Source: CAZMRQ01 sp964568795
GTDB lineage: Bacteria; Pseudomonadota; Gammaproteobacteria; Comchoanobacterales; Comchoanobacteraceae
DNA length: 64,000 nucleotides
Assembly (NCBI GenBank): GCA_964568795.1
Contig: CAZMRQ010000002.1
Span: forward strand, 18,835-82,834
Direction of reading: 5' to 3'
The position numbers were made by a program, and so were the translations under genes. This document shows, piece after piece, positions 1 through 9,109 of this stretch. The notes under the pieces were generated by a model. The model did no database searches, was not told the DNA's origin, and saw only the letters and a list, made by a program, of their open reading frames with translations. Numbering within the stretch: the first letter of the stretch is position 1; the number at the start of each line of letters is the position of its first letter.

Positions 1-419
1 TCTTTACAGATAGTATTACGAGATATTGTCAGATTCTGCGTGATAGAGCAATGTTGCAGCCTCTATCTATGTTGATGAAGTTAAGACATGACTGGTCCAT
101 TTTTACTCCAGACTTGAGAGCTATTTGGACTATAGTGAGTGACTTTATTCAAGACTGTATTAAACACTGTCAGCATGCCAATATATCTCGAGTATCTTGG
201 TCGGTTGATGAGTTGTTAGTGGGTTGCATACCAGCCAAGGGATCTTGTGAGAATGGCATGTGGGATTTCGTAGTTTCTCAAGTCAATCGAGGGATAGATG
301 CATCTTCTACACAGTCCATTACACTTCTTGAGGGCTGCGATTCGCCTGTTTTTCCTGGATATAGCGATGGATGGAGCAAAGGATATATCGCATGGCGAAC
401 TGATCGTATCACAAAATAA
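1..419 (+). CDS. 3' end of a protein of unknown function (5' end outside window)
   Basis: The reading frame is open from the left edge of the window to a TAA at 417-419, so this is the C-terminal part (about 138 residues) of a longer gene. An internal ATG at 51 is probably not the true start. The stretch with IVSDFIQDCIKHCQHA loosely resembles the N-box helix of histidine-kinase ATPase domains, where an asparagine usually precedes the KH. The glycine-rich boxes that should follow are not convincing, so this is only a hint. An AT-rich spacer of about 110 bases separates it from the next gene. Confidence 0.6.
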   Translation, partial: FTDSITRYCQILRDRAMLQPLSMLMKLRHDWSIFTPDLRAIWTIVSDFIQDCIKHCQHANISRVSWSVDELLVGCIPAKGSCENGMWDFVVSQVNRGIDASSTQSITLLEGCDSPVFPGYSDGWSKGYIAWRTDRITK

Positions 420-528
420 TTATTATTTCAACTTTTATTGATTAATCTCCTAAATATTTGATTATTTAATAATATATTAACATTAATTCAGTATACTAAA
501 AATATAATAACAATATTGGAGAACAACA

Positions 529-1197
529 ATGAAAAAAATACTAACAATAGCCACTTTGGCTGTTTTTTCAACGCCAGCTTTTGCTCTAGATGCTTTCGAA
601 GAAGAAGCATTGAGAATAAATACGATGCTTCACGCAGATGCTGAAATTATTAGCCAAGTGTTAGACAAGCACATGGCTGAATGGAATAGCACAGGTATTT
701 TCCAGGTATGGGGATTTACTGACGCTGATAGTGATAGTCAATTTGATGATGGTGAGACTTTTGCTGAAGTCGAAGACATGGGTTTAGCAGGTAACGTCAT
801 TACTGGTGTGACATCCAATACAGATGGTACTATTATTATCCAAATGATCGAAGGTAGTAGTTTTGTGGCGACTGGTACCAGTGGCTATTTGAATAATCCA
901 GGGTTTAGTAAGCGTCTAGATGGATCATATGTTAAATTTATACCATTTCAATTGCAATTAGATGGTAGTAAGGTAACTGTGAATGCCTCATCAGATAATG
1001 ACGCTGTGCAAATAGCCGGTTACACTTGTCAAACTTATGGCTCTAACTTATCAACTCAAGACTATGATTTGTTTAAAGCGTATACAATGATTGATACTAA
1101 TGGTGCAACCGCAGGTGGATTGGCTGAGAGATTAGTCAGTTTTGCACATTACTTGGAGCCACCTTTTGATAAATGTGTGAGTTCTGATACCTATTAA
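529..1197 (+). CDS. exported protein with a Ca-binding-like loop, function unknown
   Basis: The 222-residue product begins with a clear Sec signal peptide (MKK, a hydrophobic core, then a PAFA cleavage site near residue 19), so it should be periplasmic or secreted. Residues around 65-76 read DADSDSQFDDGE, the acidic spacing of an EF-hand-like calcium loop. Two cysteines, near residues 166 and 217, could form a disulfide. The rest is rich in Gly, Ser, Thr and Asn, as in extracellular beta proteins. GGAG at 518-521 is well placed before the ATG. It faces the MSHA-type operon convergently, and a link to the pilus is possible but unproven. It has no prepilin cleavage motif, so it is not an obvious pilin. 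Confidence 0.8.
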   Translation: MKKILTIATLAVFSTPAFALDAFEEEALRINTMLHADAEIISQVLDKHMAEWNSTGIFQVWGFTDADSDSQFDDGETFAEVEDMGLAGNVITGVTSNTDGTIIIQMIEGSSFVATGTSGYLNNPGFSKRLDGSYVKFIPFQLQLDGSKVTVNASSDNDAVQIAGYTCQTYGSNLSTQDYDLFKAYTMIDTNGATAGGLAERLVSFAHYLEPPFDKCVSSDTY

Positions 1198-1215
1198 TAA
1201 TTGAGGGTAAATCTA

Positions 1216-1246
1216 AGAAGCTGTCTTTTGGCAGCTTCTATTTTTT
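1216..1246 (+). terminator. rho-independent terminator
   Basis: AGAAGCTG at 1216-1223 pairs perfectly with CAGCTTCT at 1232-1239 across an 8-base loop and is followed by TTTTTT at 1241-1246. It ends the exported-protein gene and touches the stop codon of the convergent mshG-like gene. The T-run favours the plus strand. Confidence 0.85.
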
Positions 1247-2420
1247 ATAAATAAATATAGAGTACGTTTTTCAGTGATGCATATGTCAGCAACATCCAGG
1301 ATACCAGTGCAATGATGCAACTGATGATGATGAAAAACACTAACCATTCAAGATTGCGTTGTCGGCGGATGACTTCTTCTTGTACAAGCGACATTGTCAT
1401 TGCAAGGTGCTCTTTTGTTGTTGAAGTGAGTTTGAATGATATAGGCGCGATAAATGCATTGATGATGGCTGTCATCTCATACTGATGGGGGATTGATTTG
1501 ACAAGTTTATTCCATATATTCAGGCAAGCTTGATTACTGATTTGCTCACGGCATAGCCGCTCTGATATTGTATAGTCCAAATGACACTGATGACACAGTG
1601 ATAAAGTATAGAGCATGCGTTCTGTCATACGACTGAGTATGATTTTGCCAATAAATGGACAGCGAAGTAAGATGTGATCCTGTAAATATTTTACCATACT
1701 GATTTTCTGCCCAAGTTGAAGTGAGATTAATATTGCCCCCAAATACACCGCTAGACGATTAAAAAGCATGGGGTTAAGTTGCTGAAATATATTCATGAAT
1801 GATTGAGCAATAGGGTGGATGCTTATGTAGTTAAAGCGAAGTCTGTAAGCCTCGCGCATAAAGACAGTGTGACAGAGATAGTACGCGGATATGGTGAATA
1901 GCCATAAGCTTATGAAGCCTAATACCAGCATGGTAGTGATTTTAAGCTTACAACTTAGATGGGAATCTATTCCTTTGATGATGTATGGTATGATTTGAGG
2001 AAGTTTTTCTTGTAGTTCAGGGTTTTTTAGTAATTGAACATACTCAGACAGCGTGTTAAATGACAGTGAAAACGCTTTTGGCAGGGGCAGTCCTTTGTTT
2101 AAGTTTCGAATGAATTCACATATCTGATAACGAAATAGACGGCTGTGTTTTTCTTCGAGTAAGCGATTTAAATGTTCAGTGAGATGCCCATGAGTGCCGC
2201 TGGGTTGCCCAATAATCTCCAGCAAATGAATATATTCATATTTAAGAACGCGTTTAGGGATTAAAAATTGTTGCATCAGGCGAAGCAGTACATCCAGCCA
2301 TATCCAGCATGCTCTAATGCGCATGAGAGGTTGATGATACCAATTTTGGATGTCATCAGCGCGTGAGGCATAAATGATAAAACGGCTATGGGCCGTAGTG
2401 ACCATAAACGGTTTTAGCAC
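1245..2420 (-). CDS. mshG: MshG-like inner-membrane platform protein (PilC/GspF family)
   Basis: The 391-residue protein has the GspF/PilC layout: cytoplasmic helical domains separated by hydrophobic segments at about residues 164-185 and 222-240, and a final membrane segment at about 360-382. In pilus machines this protein is the inner-membrane platform that couples the assembly ATPase to pilin polymerisation. The sequence is divergent, so the call leans on its place after the ATPase gene, the same order as in Vibrio msh loci. The start is GTG at 2420, with GAGG 8 bases upstream, overlapping the ATPase gene by 7 nt. It is the last gene of the operon; the usual pilin genes do not follow it. 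Confidence 0.75.
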   Translation of the reverse strand: MLKPFMVTTAHSRFIIYASRADDIQNWYHQPLMRIRACWIWLDVLLRLMQQFLIPKRVLKYEYIHLLEIIGQPSGTHGHLTEHLNRLLEEKHSRLFRYQICEFIRNLNKGLPLPKAFSLSFNTLSEYVQLLKNPELQEKLPQIIPYIIKGIDSHLSCKLKITTMLVLGFISLWLFTISAYYLCHTVFMREAYRLRFNYISIHPIAQSFMNIFQQLNPMLFNRLAVYLGAILISLQLGQKISMVKYLQDHILLRCPFIGKIILSRMTERMLYTLSLCHQCHLDYTISERLCREQISNQACLNIWNKLVKSIPHQYEMTAIINAFIAPISFKLTSTTKEHLAMTMSLVQEEVIRRQRNLEWLVFFIIISCIIALVSWMLLTYASLKNVLYIYL

Positions 2421-4012
2421 ATTTTCATCCTCATGAATGTTGTCAGATCAATTTTTCCTGACAGCAGCCAGGTTGATAATTTTTCATTCATTTCATCATA
2501 AAATTCTTTGGTTAATGACTTTTCTGCTTTTGATAGCCATTGCTCTTCGTCGAGCCATTTTTGCAGTGAAGATCGATCAATGGAGGATAAATGGAGATAG
2601 GAGTTGATATGGTCGATCCCTGTGAAGTAGCACGATAAGCAGCCCATTGATTCTTTTAGCTCTTGATTCGTATATCCCGGTACATGTTGATGAAGGTAGT
2701 CAAGATTTTCTTCAGACAGAGTCATTGTGCTTTCACATACTGGGCATATTTCAGGAATTAAGCGTGTTGCTAAGAATGTGATGTGTTGGTTGAATAATTC
2801 ATGCGGAGGGTAGCCCATTTTAAGAAGTTTTATCAAACATTCAGTGGGGTTATTGGCATGAATCGTTAGGAGTGTCAAGCAGCCACTCATTTTTGCCTGC
2901 GCAAGTGCATTGACTGCGCTGTCTGTTCTTATCTCAGAGAATGCAATGGCTTCAGGGTCTTGACGCAGTGCTTGTTTTATGTGTTCGTCATACGTGCTTT
3001 CTGAATGGCCCATATCGATTTGAAATGCATGAGTGACGGGTGATTCGATGGGGTCTTCCATCGTTACAACTTTTTTCTTGAATGCAATGAGTTGTTTAAT
3101 AAGGTGATAGTATAATGTTGATTTCCCTGTGCTTGTCGGGCCATATATAATAATAGTGTCATGGCATCGTTGCAATTGCTGTTTCAGTAGCGATTTGTGT
3201 GATTGGCTCAGAAGTTCATCGAGAGAGATGTTCTGCAAAGGTCGGATAATCCGTAGGACCAATGAAAAGCCGTCTAGTACAGGAATAAATGATATTCTTA
3301 CAGTGAAAACGGGCTTATGTTGAGTTGTTATACTGCAGTCTTGTGCTTGATTTAATTGATTAAATGGGACATTGGCACGAACAAGCAAACGGTTCTTGAA
3401 TATTTGAGCTATTTTGTGTGGCAGATAAATGTTTGGCTGGAACTGACTAAATCGTCGCATTTTATAATAAAAACTATCCTTGTCAGCTTGGATATGGATG
3501 TCTGAGGCATCACGGGCATACGCTTGAAGTAAAATCTGATCGATTGTCTCATCAATGGCAGCTGTGTTGACTGTATCTGTATGTGCAGTCTCTGCTTCTT
3601 CTGTTTGATAGGCGTGGTAGTAGAGATTAAGCAGACGTTCGATATGCTGGGAATTAGCTAGATGGTAGGCGATAGGCTGGTTTATTTCTTTCTCAAGAGT
3701 TGCACGCATATCTTCATCAAACGGGTTTCGACAGCATACATAAACTTGCCCTTGATGCTTAGCATAGGGTGTGCATGTGTAACGTTTGCAGATCGACCCA
3801 GGGAGTAACCTTCTGATGTCCTCAGGCAAGTTGGTGGGTTGGCAATGGTGGGCCTGCTTAAACTGTTGCTCGTAGAAGGAGATAAGCTCTGGTGGCAAGT
3901 ATGATATTTCGCAAATGGCCTGAAGGTCTGTTTTTTTTGGTTTTTTAACTGTGTGGCTTATTAGCCCTATTTGTTGGAGGTAGTTAAAAAAGTCTATCAC
4001 GGGTTTCATCAT
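2414..4012 (-). CDS. mshE: MshE-like pilus assembly ATPase (GspE/PilB family)
   Basis: The 532-residue protein has an N-terminal GspE-type domain (about 25-140) and a C-terminal hexameric ATPase. The Walker A motif GPTSTGKST lies near residues 290-298, followed by the Asp box (VTMEDPIES), a Walker B-like segment with EIR (the family's usual GEIRD reads SEIRT here) and a His box (TIHANNP). A CPVC and a CLSC pair later in the protein form the zinc-binding tetracysteine of assembly ATPases. It should power pilin polymerisation or pseudopilus extension. It overlaps the mshN-like stop by ATGA. The Walker B deviations are mild and do not suggest loss of function by themselves. Confidence 0.88.
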   Translation of the reverse strand: MMKPVIDFFNYLQQIGLISHTVKKPKKTDLQAICEISYLPPELISFYEQQFKQAHHCQPTNLPEDIRRLLPGSICKRYTCTPYAKHQGQVYVCCRNPFDEDMRATLEKEINQPIAYHLANSQHIERLLNLYYHAYQTEEAETAHTDTVNTAAIDETIDQILLQAYARDASDIHIQADKDSFYYKMRRFSQFQPNIYLPHKIAQIFKNRLLVRANVPFNQLNQAQDCSITTQHKPVFTVRISFIPVLDGFSLVLRIIRPLQNISLDELLSQSHKSLLKQQLQRCHDTIIIYGPTSTGKSTLYYHLIKQLIAFKKKVVTMEDPIESPVTHAFQIDMGHSESTYDEHIKQALRQDPEAIAFSEIRTDSAVNALAQAKMSGCLTLLTIHANNPTECLIKLLKMGYPPHELFNQHITFLATRLIPEICPVCESTMTLSEENLDYLHQHVPGYTNQELKESMGCLSCYFTGIDHINSYLHLSSIDRSSLQKWLDEEQWLSKAEKSLTKEFYDEMNEKLSTWLLSGKIDLTTFMRMKMC

Positions 4013-4767
4013 GCAAGTGTATCTTTTTGTTGGAGCCTGCTTTTAATGATAGGCATATATTCAGCAGTTGTTTTGGCGTAATGCTTCGCTTTTTTCCAAG
4101 CAAAGTCGGCTTGTTCGTAGTTTTCTATGTTGTCGTAAGCAATGGCTAGGCCTAACCACCATTTTGGATTTGAGTGTTCGATGCTTGATAAAGTTGAATA
4201 AAGATCAATGGCATCTTCATGGTGAGAAGTTTTTAAGTTTAAGAAAGCCAGGTAACCATAATACTCGAGGTGTTTGACAATGTCGTTAGGTCTCCAGGAC
4301 ATGATATTAAGTGCTTTGTTGAATTTATTTTTCTTAATATAGTAACGGCTTGCTGCTAGGTAGCTTGCATCATTTTCAGGCCAATGGCTAATAGTGAAGT
4401 GAATCAACTCTTCTGCTTGATGCTTACTAAGTTGGTTGCTACTGAGTGTGTCGCTGTATTTGCCAAGAGCTTCAGACTCAGGCTGAGCTATTTGGGCGCG
4501 TAGTAGGCTAAGATTGTCGCTTGGTAAAGAGGCTTTTTCGACAGGGTTTGATATGTCAGTCAGTGTGTCGGGTACTGCTGTGAATGTTTTTGAATGAGAG
4601 GAATAGTAATCTATTGCAAGGAATAACATCCCACATAAAGTAAGGACCAAAAGAAAATTTTGGAAAATCTTATGAAATAGATGAGTTCTCGTATTGCTCT
4701 GGGAGGATAAAAGAGGGTTGGGATGTATATCTCTAGCCTTTTTGTGTTTTTCATTAAGTATTGACAT
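4009..4767 (-). CDS. mshN: MshN-like membrane-anchored TPR protein
   Basis: This 252-residue protein has a basic cytoplasmic N-terminus, one membrane segment at about residues 36-53 and a periplasmic tail. The C-terminal half is helical, with TPR-like periodicity (for example A..YYIKKNKFNKAL and WLGLAIAYDNIENYEQA). MshN proteins have this single-TM plus TPR build and sit between MshM and MshE, as here. Its role in the pilus machine is poorly defined; TPR domains usually mediate protein contacts within the envelope complex. It lies 8 bases after the mshM-like gene and overlaps the mshE-like start. Confidence 0.75.
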   Translation of the reverse strand: MSILNEKHKKARDIHPNPLLSSQSNTRTHLFHKIFQNFLLVLTLCGMLFLAIDYYSSHSKTFTAVPDTLTDISNPVEKASLPSDNLSLLRAQIAQPESEALGKYSDTLSSNQLSKHQAEELIHFTISHWPENDASYLAASRYYIKKNKFNKALNIMSWRPNDIVKHLEYYGYLAFLNLKTSHHEDAIDLYSTLSSIEHSNPKWWLGLAIAYDNIENYEQADFAWKKAKHYAKTTAEYMPIIKSRLQQKDTLA

Positions 4768-4775
4768 ACGTTGCC

Positions 4776-5663
4776 TTAGCGAGAATATAAATAAAAGAAG
4801 AAAGCACTTGCTGCAACGGCTTTAGCTAATGAAATCGGCCATTGAGGTCGGTCATTAACTTTGTCCAAGGCAACACAATACTTGGCTGCTTTGACTACAT
4901 GGCGTTTTTTGATAACCATTGTCTGATCAAAATGAGCTAACAACAAAGATTTGTGTGCGATATTGCTGATTAATCGGGGAATTCCGTGAGAATATTTATA
5001 GATGGCTTGGTAGGCATTTTCTTGCCACAGCAAGGTGGATTTAGATCGGGCATTAGCTATGCGGTGATGTATGTATTGTTTTGTTTCGGTGTAGCTTAGT
5101 GCCTTGATGTGGTGTGAGAAATTGATGCGTTGTCTGATTTGTTTTAGTCTTGGGTCAGCCAGCAGAGTGTCAAGCTCAGGCTGACCAACGAGTATGATTT
5201 GCATTAACGGTTTGTTCATATGTTTTAGATTTGTAAACAGTCTCAAACTTTCAAGTATTTGAGGGCTTATTGTTTGTGCCTCGTCTATAATTAGCACAAC
5301 AGGTTTCTTCTCCTTATGATAAATGACCAACCTTTTTTCCAGTTCTTCAAGCGGGTCATCTGTCTCAATTGTTTGATCAATTGGTAGTTTTTTGTTGATA
5401 TTGTTAATCAAATGCTCGATCTTTGTATTCGGATTTTGAATTGTACAGCAGTGGTGTTCAATCATTTCGAGGGTGAGTTGCTCAATTAATAATGATTTTC
5501 CAAAACCTACTTCTCCAGTTAGTTTGATAATGTGGTCTTGATTTTTAATGCTATACTCTATAAGCTTTCTTCCTTCTTCATGGCTCGAAAATGGGCAGTA
5601 AAAGTCCACATCTGGCTGCATTGAAAAGGGTGGTTTTTCAAAACCAAAATACTCTAGGTACAT
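4776..5663 (-). CDS. mshM: MshM/ExeA-type AAA ATPase
   Basis: The protein is 295 residues long and starts with the MYLEYFGFEKPPFSM signature typical of ExeA/MshM ATPases. Walker A is GEVGFGKS near residue 50, with Phe where Ser or Thr is usual. Walker B is VVLIIDEAQ near 125, followed by a LRLFTNL sensor region and an arginine-rich stretch ending in RLISNIA. A short hydrophobic C-terminus (about 278-292) may touch the membrane. ExeA relatives help assemble or position secretins, which fits its place 2 bases after the secretin gene in the same operon. Confidence 0.85.
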   Translation of the reverse strand: MYLEYFGFEKPPFSMQPDVDFYCPFSSHEEGRKLIEYSIKNQDHIIKLTGEVGFGKSLLIEQLTLEMIEHHCCTIQNPNTKIEHLINNINKKLPIDQTIETDDPLEELEKRLVIYHKEKKPVVLIIDEAQTISPQILESLRLFTNLKHMNKPLMQIILVGQPELDTLLADPRLKQIRQRINFSHHIKALSYTETKQYIHHRIANARSKSTLLWQENAYQAIYKYSHGIPRLISNIAHKSLLLAHFDQTMVIKKRHVVKAAKYCVALDKVNDRPQWPISLAKAVAASAFFFYLYSR

Positions 5664-5665
5664 GA

Positions 5666-7183
5666 CTAATTATCTCGCTGTGCTGCAAAAGCTGACTGGT
5701 AGCTTTTAATAGTGTTAAGATTGGTGAGAGGGGTCGAAATCCTTGGGTGCAGCAAGATCACTAATTCAACTATTTCTGTGGAGTCGTTGTCAGCTATAGG
5801 AACATCGTTCCCAACAAATGGCAGGCTTTCTCGACGGGTGACGGCTCTTTTTTGTATGAGTCCACCAATAACAATGACCTGCCCATTTTTAGCATGGACC
5901 ATGACATCCGATTCACGTACGTCAGTGGAAGGCACTGTTATAGATGTATCCTTCCCTGCAATGGTCGATGTTATACGTTGCTCGGTTATTGCGTTGATGA
6001 CAGGATGAATGTGCATCAGAATATTGCTGTCATCAAACACTTCTGGGGTGACGTCAAGTGCTATTCCTGTGAAAAATGGTTTCACTTGCATGCTTTGGTT
6101 GACTGTGTTTGTTTGATCCATATTAATAGTATTCGAGCTATCTGTTTGGGTGAGGAAGTATTTGTCTTGTCCTACTTTTATAAGCGCTTTTTGTTTATTT
6201 AAAGTTGATATTCTTGGGCTGGAGAGTACGTGTACATTCCCTTGTTCTGACAGCATATTAATAATAGCTCCGAAAGGTGTGCCAGTGGTGTTGGAACTGG
6301 CAGGATCGGACAGTTTGCTATTAAAAAACTTGAAGCTACCCGATGCAAAGTTAAAATCAAGCTTGTCAGAGGAGAAGTCTATGCCGGACTTGAATTTTTT
6401 GTTGAGCCTTACTTCAAGAATTTTAGTCTCGATTATCACCTGTTTTTGGCTAGCTATGTTAAAGCTATTGATTAGGCTTTTAATCTTACGCATTTGTTTG
6501 CGGGTTGTTTTGACAGTGGCTGTACCTGTATGGCTATTCAGGTTGACCATGGAGTCTTTGTGTGAAGCGAGACTCTTTAACGTTAAGTTGAGTTCTTTAA
6601 TGGAATTTTTATTGGATATCCGGGTTTCTACTTTTGCATGGGAGCTAGTTGATTTATCATCACCGTCTATGCTTGTGGATGATTGCCCTTCTCGTACAAT
6701 ATTCAGTCCAGCAATACGGAACGTTTCGGTGACAAGCCTTTCAGGCACAATTAAAAAAGAATGATCACTCTCTTGGATAATGTCTATAGGGTAAAGCTCT
6801 TCGAGTATATCTATCACACTTTGGTATGTGACGTTTTTTAGGCTTAACGTCACTTTGTAGGTGAGCTCAGGGGAAAGGACTATATTGTTGTTGGTTTGTT
6901 CTGCAAGTGTTTTAACAAATTCATTTAAAGGGAGGTTTTTTGCAGAAACTGATATAAGTCCTGCTTTATCTGATGTTTGTTTAGGCTGGCTAAGCGCTTG
7001 AGATATGCTAAGGGGCAATTGAGTTTGCTGAATATTCCTATCAGACTCTTGATGGAGATTGTTGGATACAACCTGCTGGATAGTGTCTTGAATATCTGTA
7101 GCAATTTCTTTGCCGTCGTCCTTGATAGGCGAACACCCACAAATGAATACGCAACTGATCAATAATAACCGCATTTCACCCAT
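5666..7183 (-). CDS. mshL: MshL-like secretin lipoprotein
   Basis: The 505-residue protein has a lipoprotein signal peptide with lipobox ICGC at about residues 14-17, so it should be acylated and sorted to the outer membrane. An STN-like N-domain follows at about 75-145, and the secretin core fills the C-terminal half, ending in the conserved LVILLHP segment near residue 480. It should form the outer-membrane channel of the pilus machine. The start at 7183 has AGG seven bases upstream; an ATG three codons on is also possible. It sits centrally in the operon, after mshK and before mshM. Confidence 0.88.
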   Translation of the reverse strand: MGEMRLLLISCVFICGCSPIKDDGKEIATDIQDTIQQVVSNNLHQESDRNIQQTQLPLSISQALSQPKQTSDKAGLISVSAKNLPLNEFVKTLAEQTNNNIVLSPELTYKVTLSLKNVTYQSVIDILEELYPIDIIQESDHSFLIVPERLVTETFRIAGLNIVREGQSSTSIDGDDKSTSSHAKVETRISNKNSIKELNLTLKSLASHKDSMVNLNSHTGTATVKTTRKQMRKIKSLINSFNIASQKQVIIETKILEVRLNKKFKSGIDFSSDKLDFNFASGSFKFFNSKLSDPASSNTTGTPFGAIINMLSEQGNVHVLSSPRISTLNKQKALIKVGQDKYFLTQTDSSNTINMDQTNTVNQSMQVKPFFTGIALDVTPEVFDDSNILMHIHPVINAITEQRITSTIAGKDTSITVPSTDVRESDVMVHAKNGQVIVIGGLIQKRAVTRRESLPFVGNDVPIADNDSTEIVELVILLHPRISTPLTNLNTIKSYQSAFAAQRDN

Positions 7184-7204
7184 TGTATGCCTGTCTCCCT
7201 TTAC

Positions 7205-7519
7205 TTAATTTCCGTTTACGTCTATACGAAATTTGCTTCCAGCTTTTTCCATTATAACATGGTCTTGTGCGATATGTAAAATCCTTGCTTGGTCAACCTC
7301 ATCGCCCACTTTAACAACCTTGTTATTGATGACGGCTGAGCGGTTACTTTTTGTAATGAGAAGCATTTTAAGATGGTATACTGCTTTCTTGACTTGTAGC
7401 TTAGGGACAGGCTTGAAAGGATCGGGTCTATCCGCAAAACAATGGCAGGATAGAAAGCTAGAGCATGTAAAAAGCAAGATCAGCGTGATTGTGAGGGTAT
7501 TCCGTCGCATCATAGTCAC
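7205..7519 (-). CDS. mshK: MshK-like small periplasmic pilus protein
   Basis: The 104-residue protein has an N-terminal export signal (hydrophobic about 9-25) followed by the motif DPFKPVPK and a small C-terminal domain (about 46-104) with INNKVVKVGDEV. This resembles the PilP/GspC-type pilotin-like domain that binds secretins. Length and gene order agree with MshK. The start is GTG at 7519, or ATG at 7513, so it overlaps the preceding mshJ-like gene by about 60 nt in a different frame, which is long for this operon. No downstream start with a better Shine-Dalgarno sequence removes the overlap without deleting the signal peptide. Confidence 0.75.
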   Translation of the reverse strand: MTMMRRNTLTITLILLFTCSSFLSCHCFADRPDPFKPVPKLQVKKAVYHLKMLLITKSNRSAVINNKVVKVGDEVDQARILHIAQDHVIMEKAGSKFRIDVNGN

Positions 7520-7961
7520 ATTTTTTCCATAGTATTAGATGAGGTTGTTGTTGAAGTGATCTTATCAGGGTGGTGAGATCTGGATAACTGATATTTAAGC
7601 CTACACGGACTAATCGCATTGTTTGCGAGGGGTTATATATATGAAAAAAATTGCTATTTTTGATTTTTTCATTTTTTATAGAAAAGGATGTTATACGTGC
7701 AGATGTCAGTTGATGAAGACTATTTCGGAAGATTTGATTAAGTTGTTTGTCGGATTGCTTGCTAGCATGAATGCGGCTAGTAGGTGGGATCTTTGTCCAT
7801 GCTGGGTCATTGATTTGCTCACCGGCACTGTGACTCATAAGGTATTTGTCAAAGAGTATAGAGCATTGTGTAAAAATGCCTGTTAATAGCACAAGTCCTA
7901 GCAAAACCTTTAGGGTTGTTTCGAGCCAATAGGGGGGTAGCTTATAGCGGAAGTAGTTCAT
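7458..7961 (-). CDS. mshJ: MshJ-like (PilO-type) inner-membrane protein
   Basis: The chosen ATG at 7961 gives 167 residues. GGAGAG lies 5 bases upstream, and the ATG overlaps the mshI stop as ATGA, so this start is preferred over the ATG 7 codons earlier. One membrane segment lies at about residues 15-35, followed by a periplasmic coiled region and a small alpha/beta domain, the build of PilO/MshJ alignment subcomplex proteins. The call rests on topology, size and position rather than strong sequence motifs. Confidence 0.7.
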   Translation of the reverse strand: MNYFRYKLPPYWLETTLKVLLGLVLLTGIFTQCSILFDKYLMSHSAGEQINDPAWTKIPPTSRIHASKQSDKQLNQIFRNSLHQLTSARITSFSIKNEKIKNSNFFHIYNPSQTMRLVRVGLNISYPDLTTLIRSLQQQPHLILWKKCDYDATEYPHNHADLAFYML

Positions 7962-9079
7962 TTTTTCTCTCCAATATGCCATTTTGAGAAAAGCGAGCGT
8001 TTGTCATTCGTTTTTTGAAATTTAAGTGGCAGCATGGAAAAGGGTCTTTTTAATTCATTATGAATCAAGCTTTGAATTAAGTGAGCTTCGTTGGCTTTTT
8101 GACTTGTCCCTTTGAGGAATATTTTGTTTGGTTGCCATGACATGACTATCAGTTGTGAAGAGCTGGGTATTTGCTTCATAACTTCAAAAGCAAGCAAAGG
8201 GCTCTTTTTGGCAAGGACCCCTAGGTGATTGAGTGAGCCCATGATGCTTGTATCAACGTTTTTTTCTGATTTTGGCGGAGAGCTGACTTGAACAAAGTGA
8301 TTAGTCACCCAGAGTAAAGACCAGATGATGGCTAAGAGAACAATAGATGTGTTAGGTAGAATTGGCAATGGGATCGATATTTTAAAAGGTTTGACTTTTT
8401 CACGGTGCGAAATCCATGTTTTCATCAGCCATTTGGGGTAAGAGTCAATGTGATGGCAGTTTTCGTTAGCGATGTGCAGTGGTTTACAAATAGCGTTAAT
8501 AGTCTTTTTGCTGTAGTCGCCGTGTTGATAAAATAATAAGCAGGATGAGTCGCCAATCCGAATGCCTAGCTGGATAAGTTTAGGGATCATCTGTGATAGC
8601 AAGGCGTTGCTGTCTTCAGTGTACCGTAATTTTATGACATTGAGTTCCTGCAACTTGAATTCAGAAAAGAAAGCAACAAGTATACGGTCTTTTAACATGA
8701 CAATCATATGCTCAGTGTCATTTTTATTGTAAATGCTTAAGCCTAGACAAAATAGGCCTGCTGACCCAACAGTTCCTTGAGGGTTGAAATTTAGATTGAT
8801 ATGTTGGTTGAGGGGATTTGGAGCGTAGTCATACACAGAAGTGTCAGTCACTGTTGTGATGCTCAGCGGTTGGTTACTATAGTCTTCTTGCAAATAGGCG
8901 GAACTTACTGCAGCTATAAGCCAGGCATTGTATTTGAGCTGTGATTTATTGAAGGCATCAAAAGAGAGGTGTTGGTATTCAGATTCACTGCTTGCTAACA
9001 AGATTTTATTTTGTTCAATATAACAAACAATAGCTTTCTTCTTGCTAATACCAACCGAAGTTAATAAACCAGTGAGCAT
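7958..9079 (-). CDS. mshI: MshI-like protein (PilM/PilN-type)
   Basis: The first gene of the operon encodes 373 residues. About 1-225 form a cytoplasmic, actin-like (PilM-type) region starting with GLLTSVGISKKKAIVCYI. A single membrane segment at about 248-265 and a PilN-like periplasmic tail follow, so PilM- and PilN-like roles appear joined in one chain. Such proteins form the inner-membrane alignment complex that links the ATPase to the secretin. A plausible sigma-70 promoter lies 31 bases upstream. Sequence similarity is modest; the operon context makes the call. Confidence 0.7.
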   Translation of the reverse strand: MLTGLLTSVGISKKKAIVCYIEQNKILLASSESEYQHLSFDAFNKSQLKYNAWLIAAVSSAYLQEDYSNQPLSITTVTDTSVYDYAPNPLNQHINLNFNPQGTVGSAGLFCLGLSIYNKNDTEHMIVMLKDRILVAFFSEFKLQELNVIKLRYTEDSNALLSQMIPKLIQLGIRIGDSSCLLFYQHGDYSKKTINAICKPLHIANENCHHIDSYPKWLMKTWISHREKVKPFKISIPLPILPNTSIVLLAIIWSLLWVTNHFVQVSSPPKSEKNVDTSIMGSLNHLGVLAKKSPLLAFEVMKQIPSSSQLIVMSWQPNKIFLKGTSQKANEAHLIQSLIHNELKRPFSMLPLKFQKTNDKRSLFSKWHIGEKK

Positions 9080-9109
9080 CTCGAATTCCGTATCGTTGTT
9101 TATACAATC

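Noticed and set aside
6150..6764. 204-codon plus-strand frame
   Set aside because: It lies wholly within the mshL-like secretin on the other strand, with no ribosome site and atypical composition.
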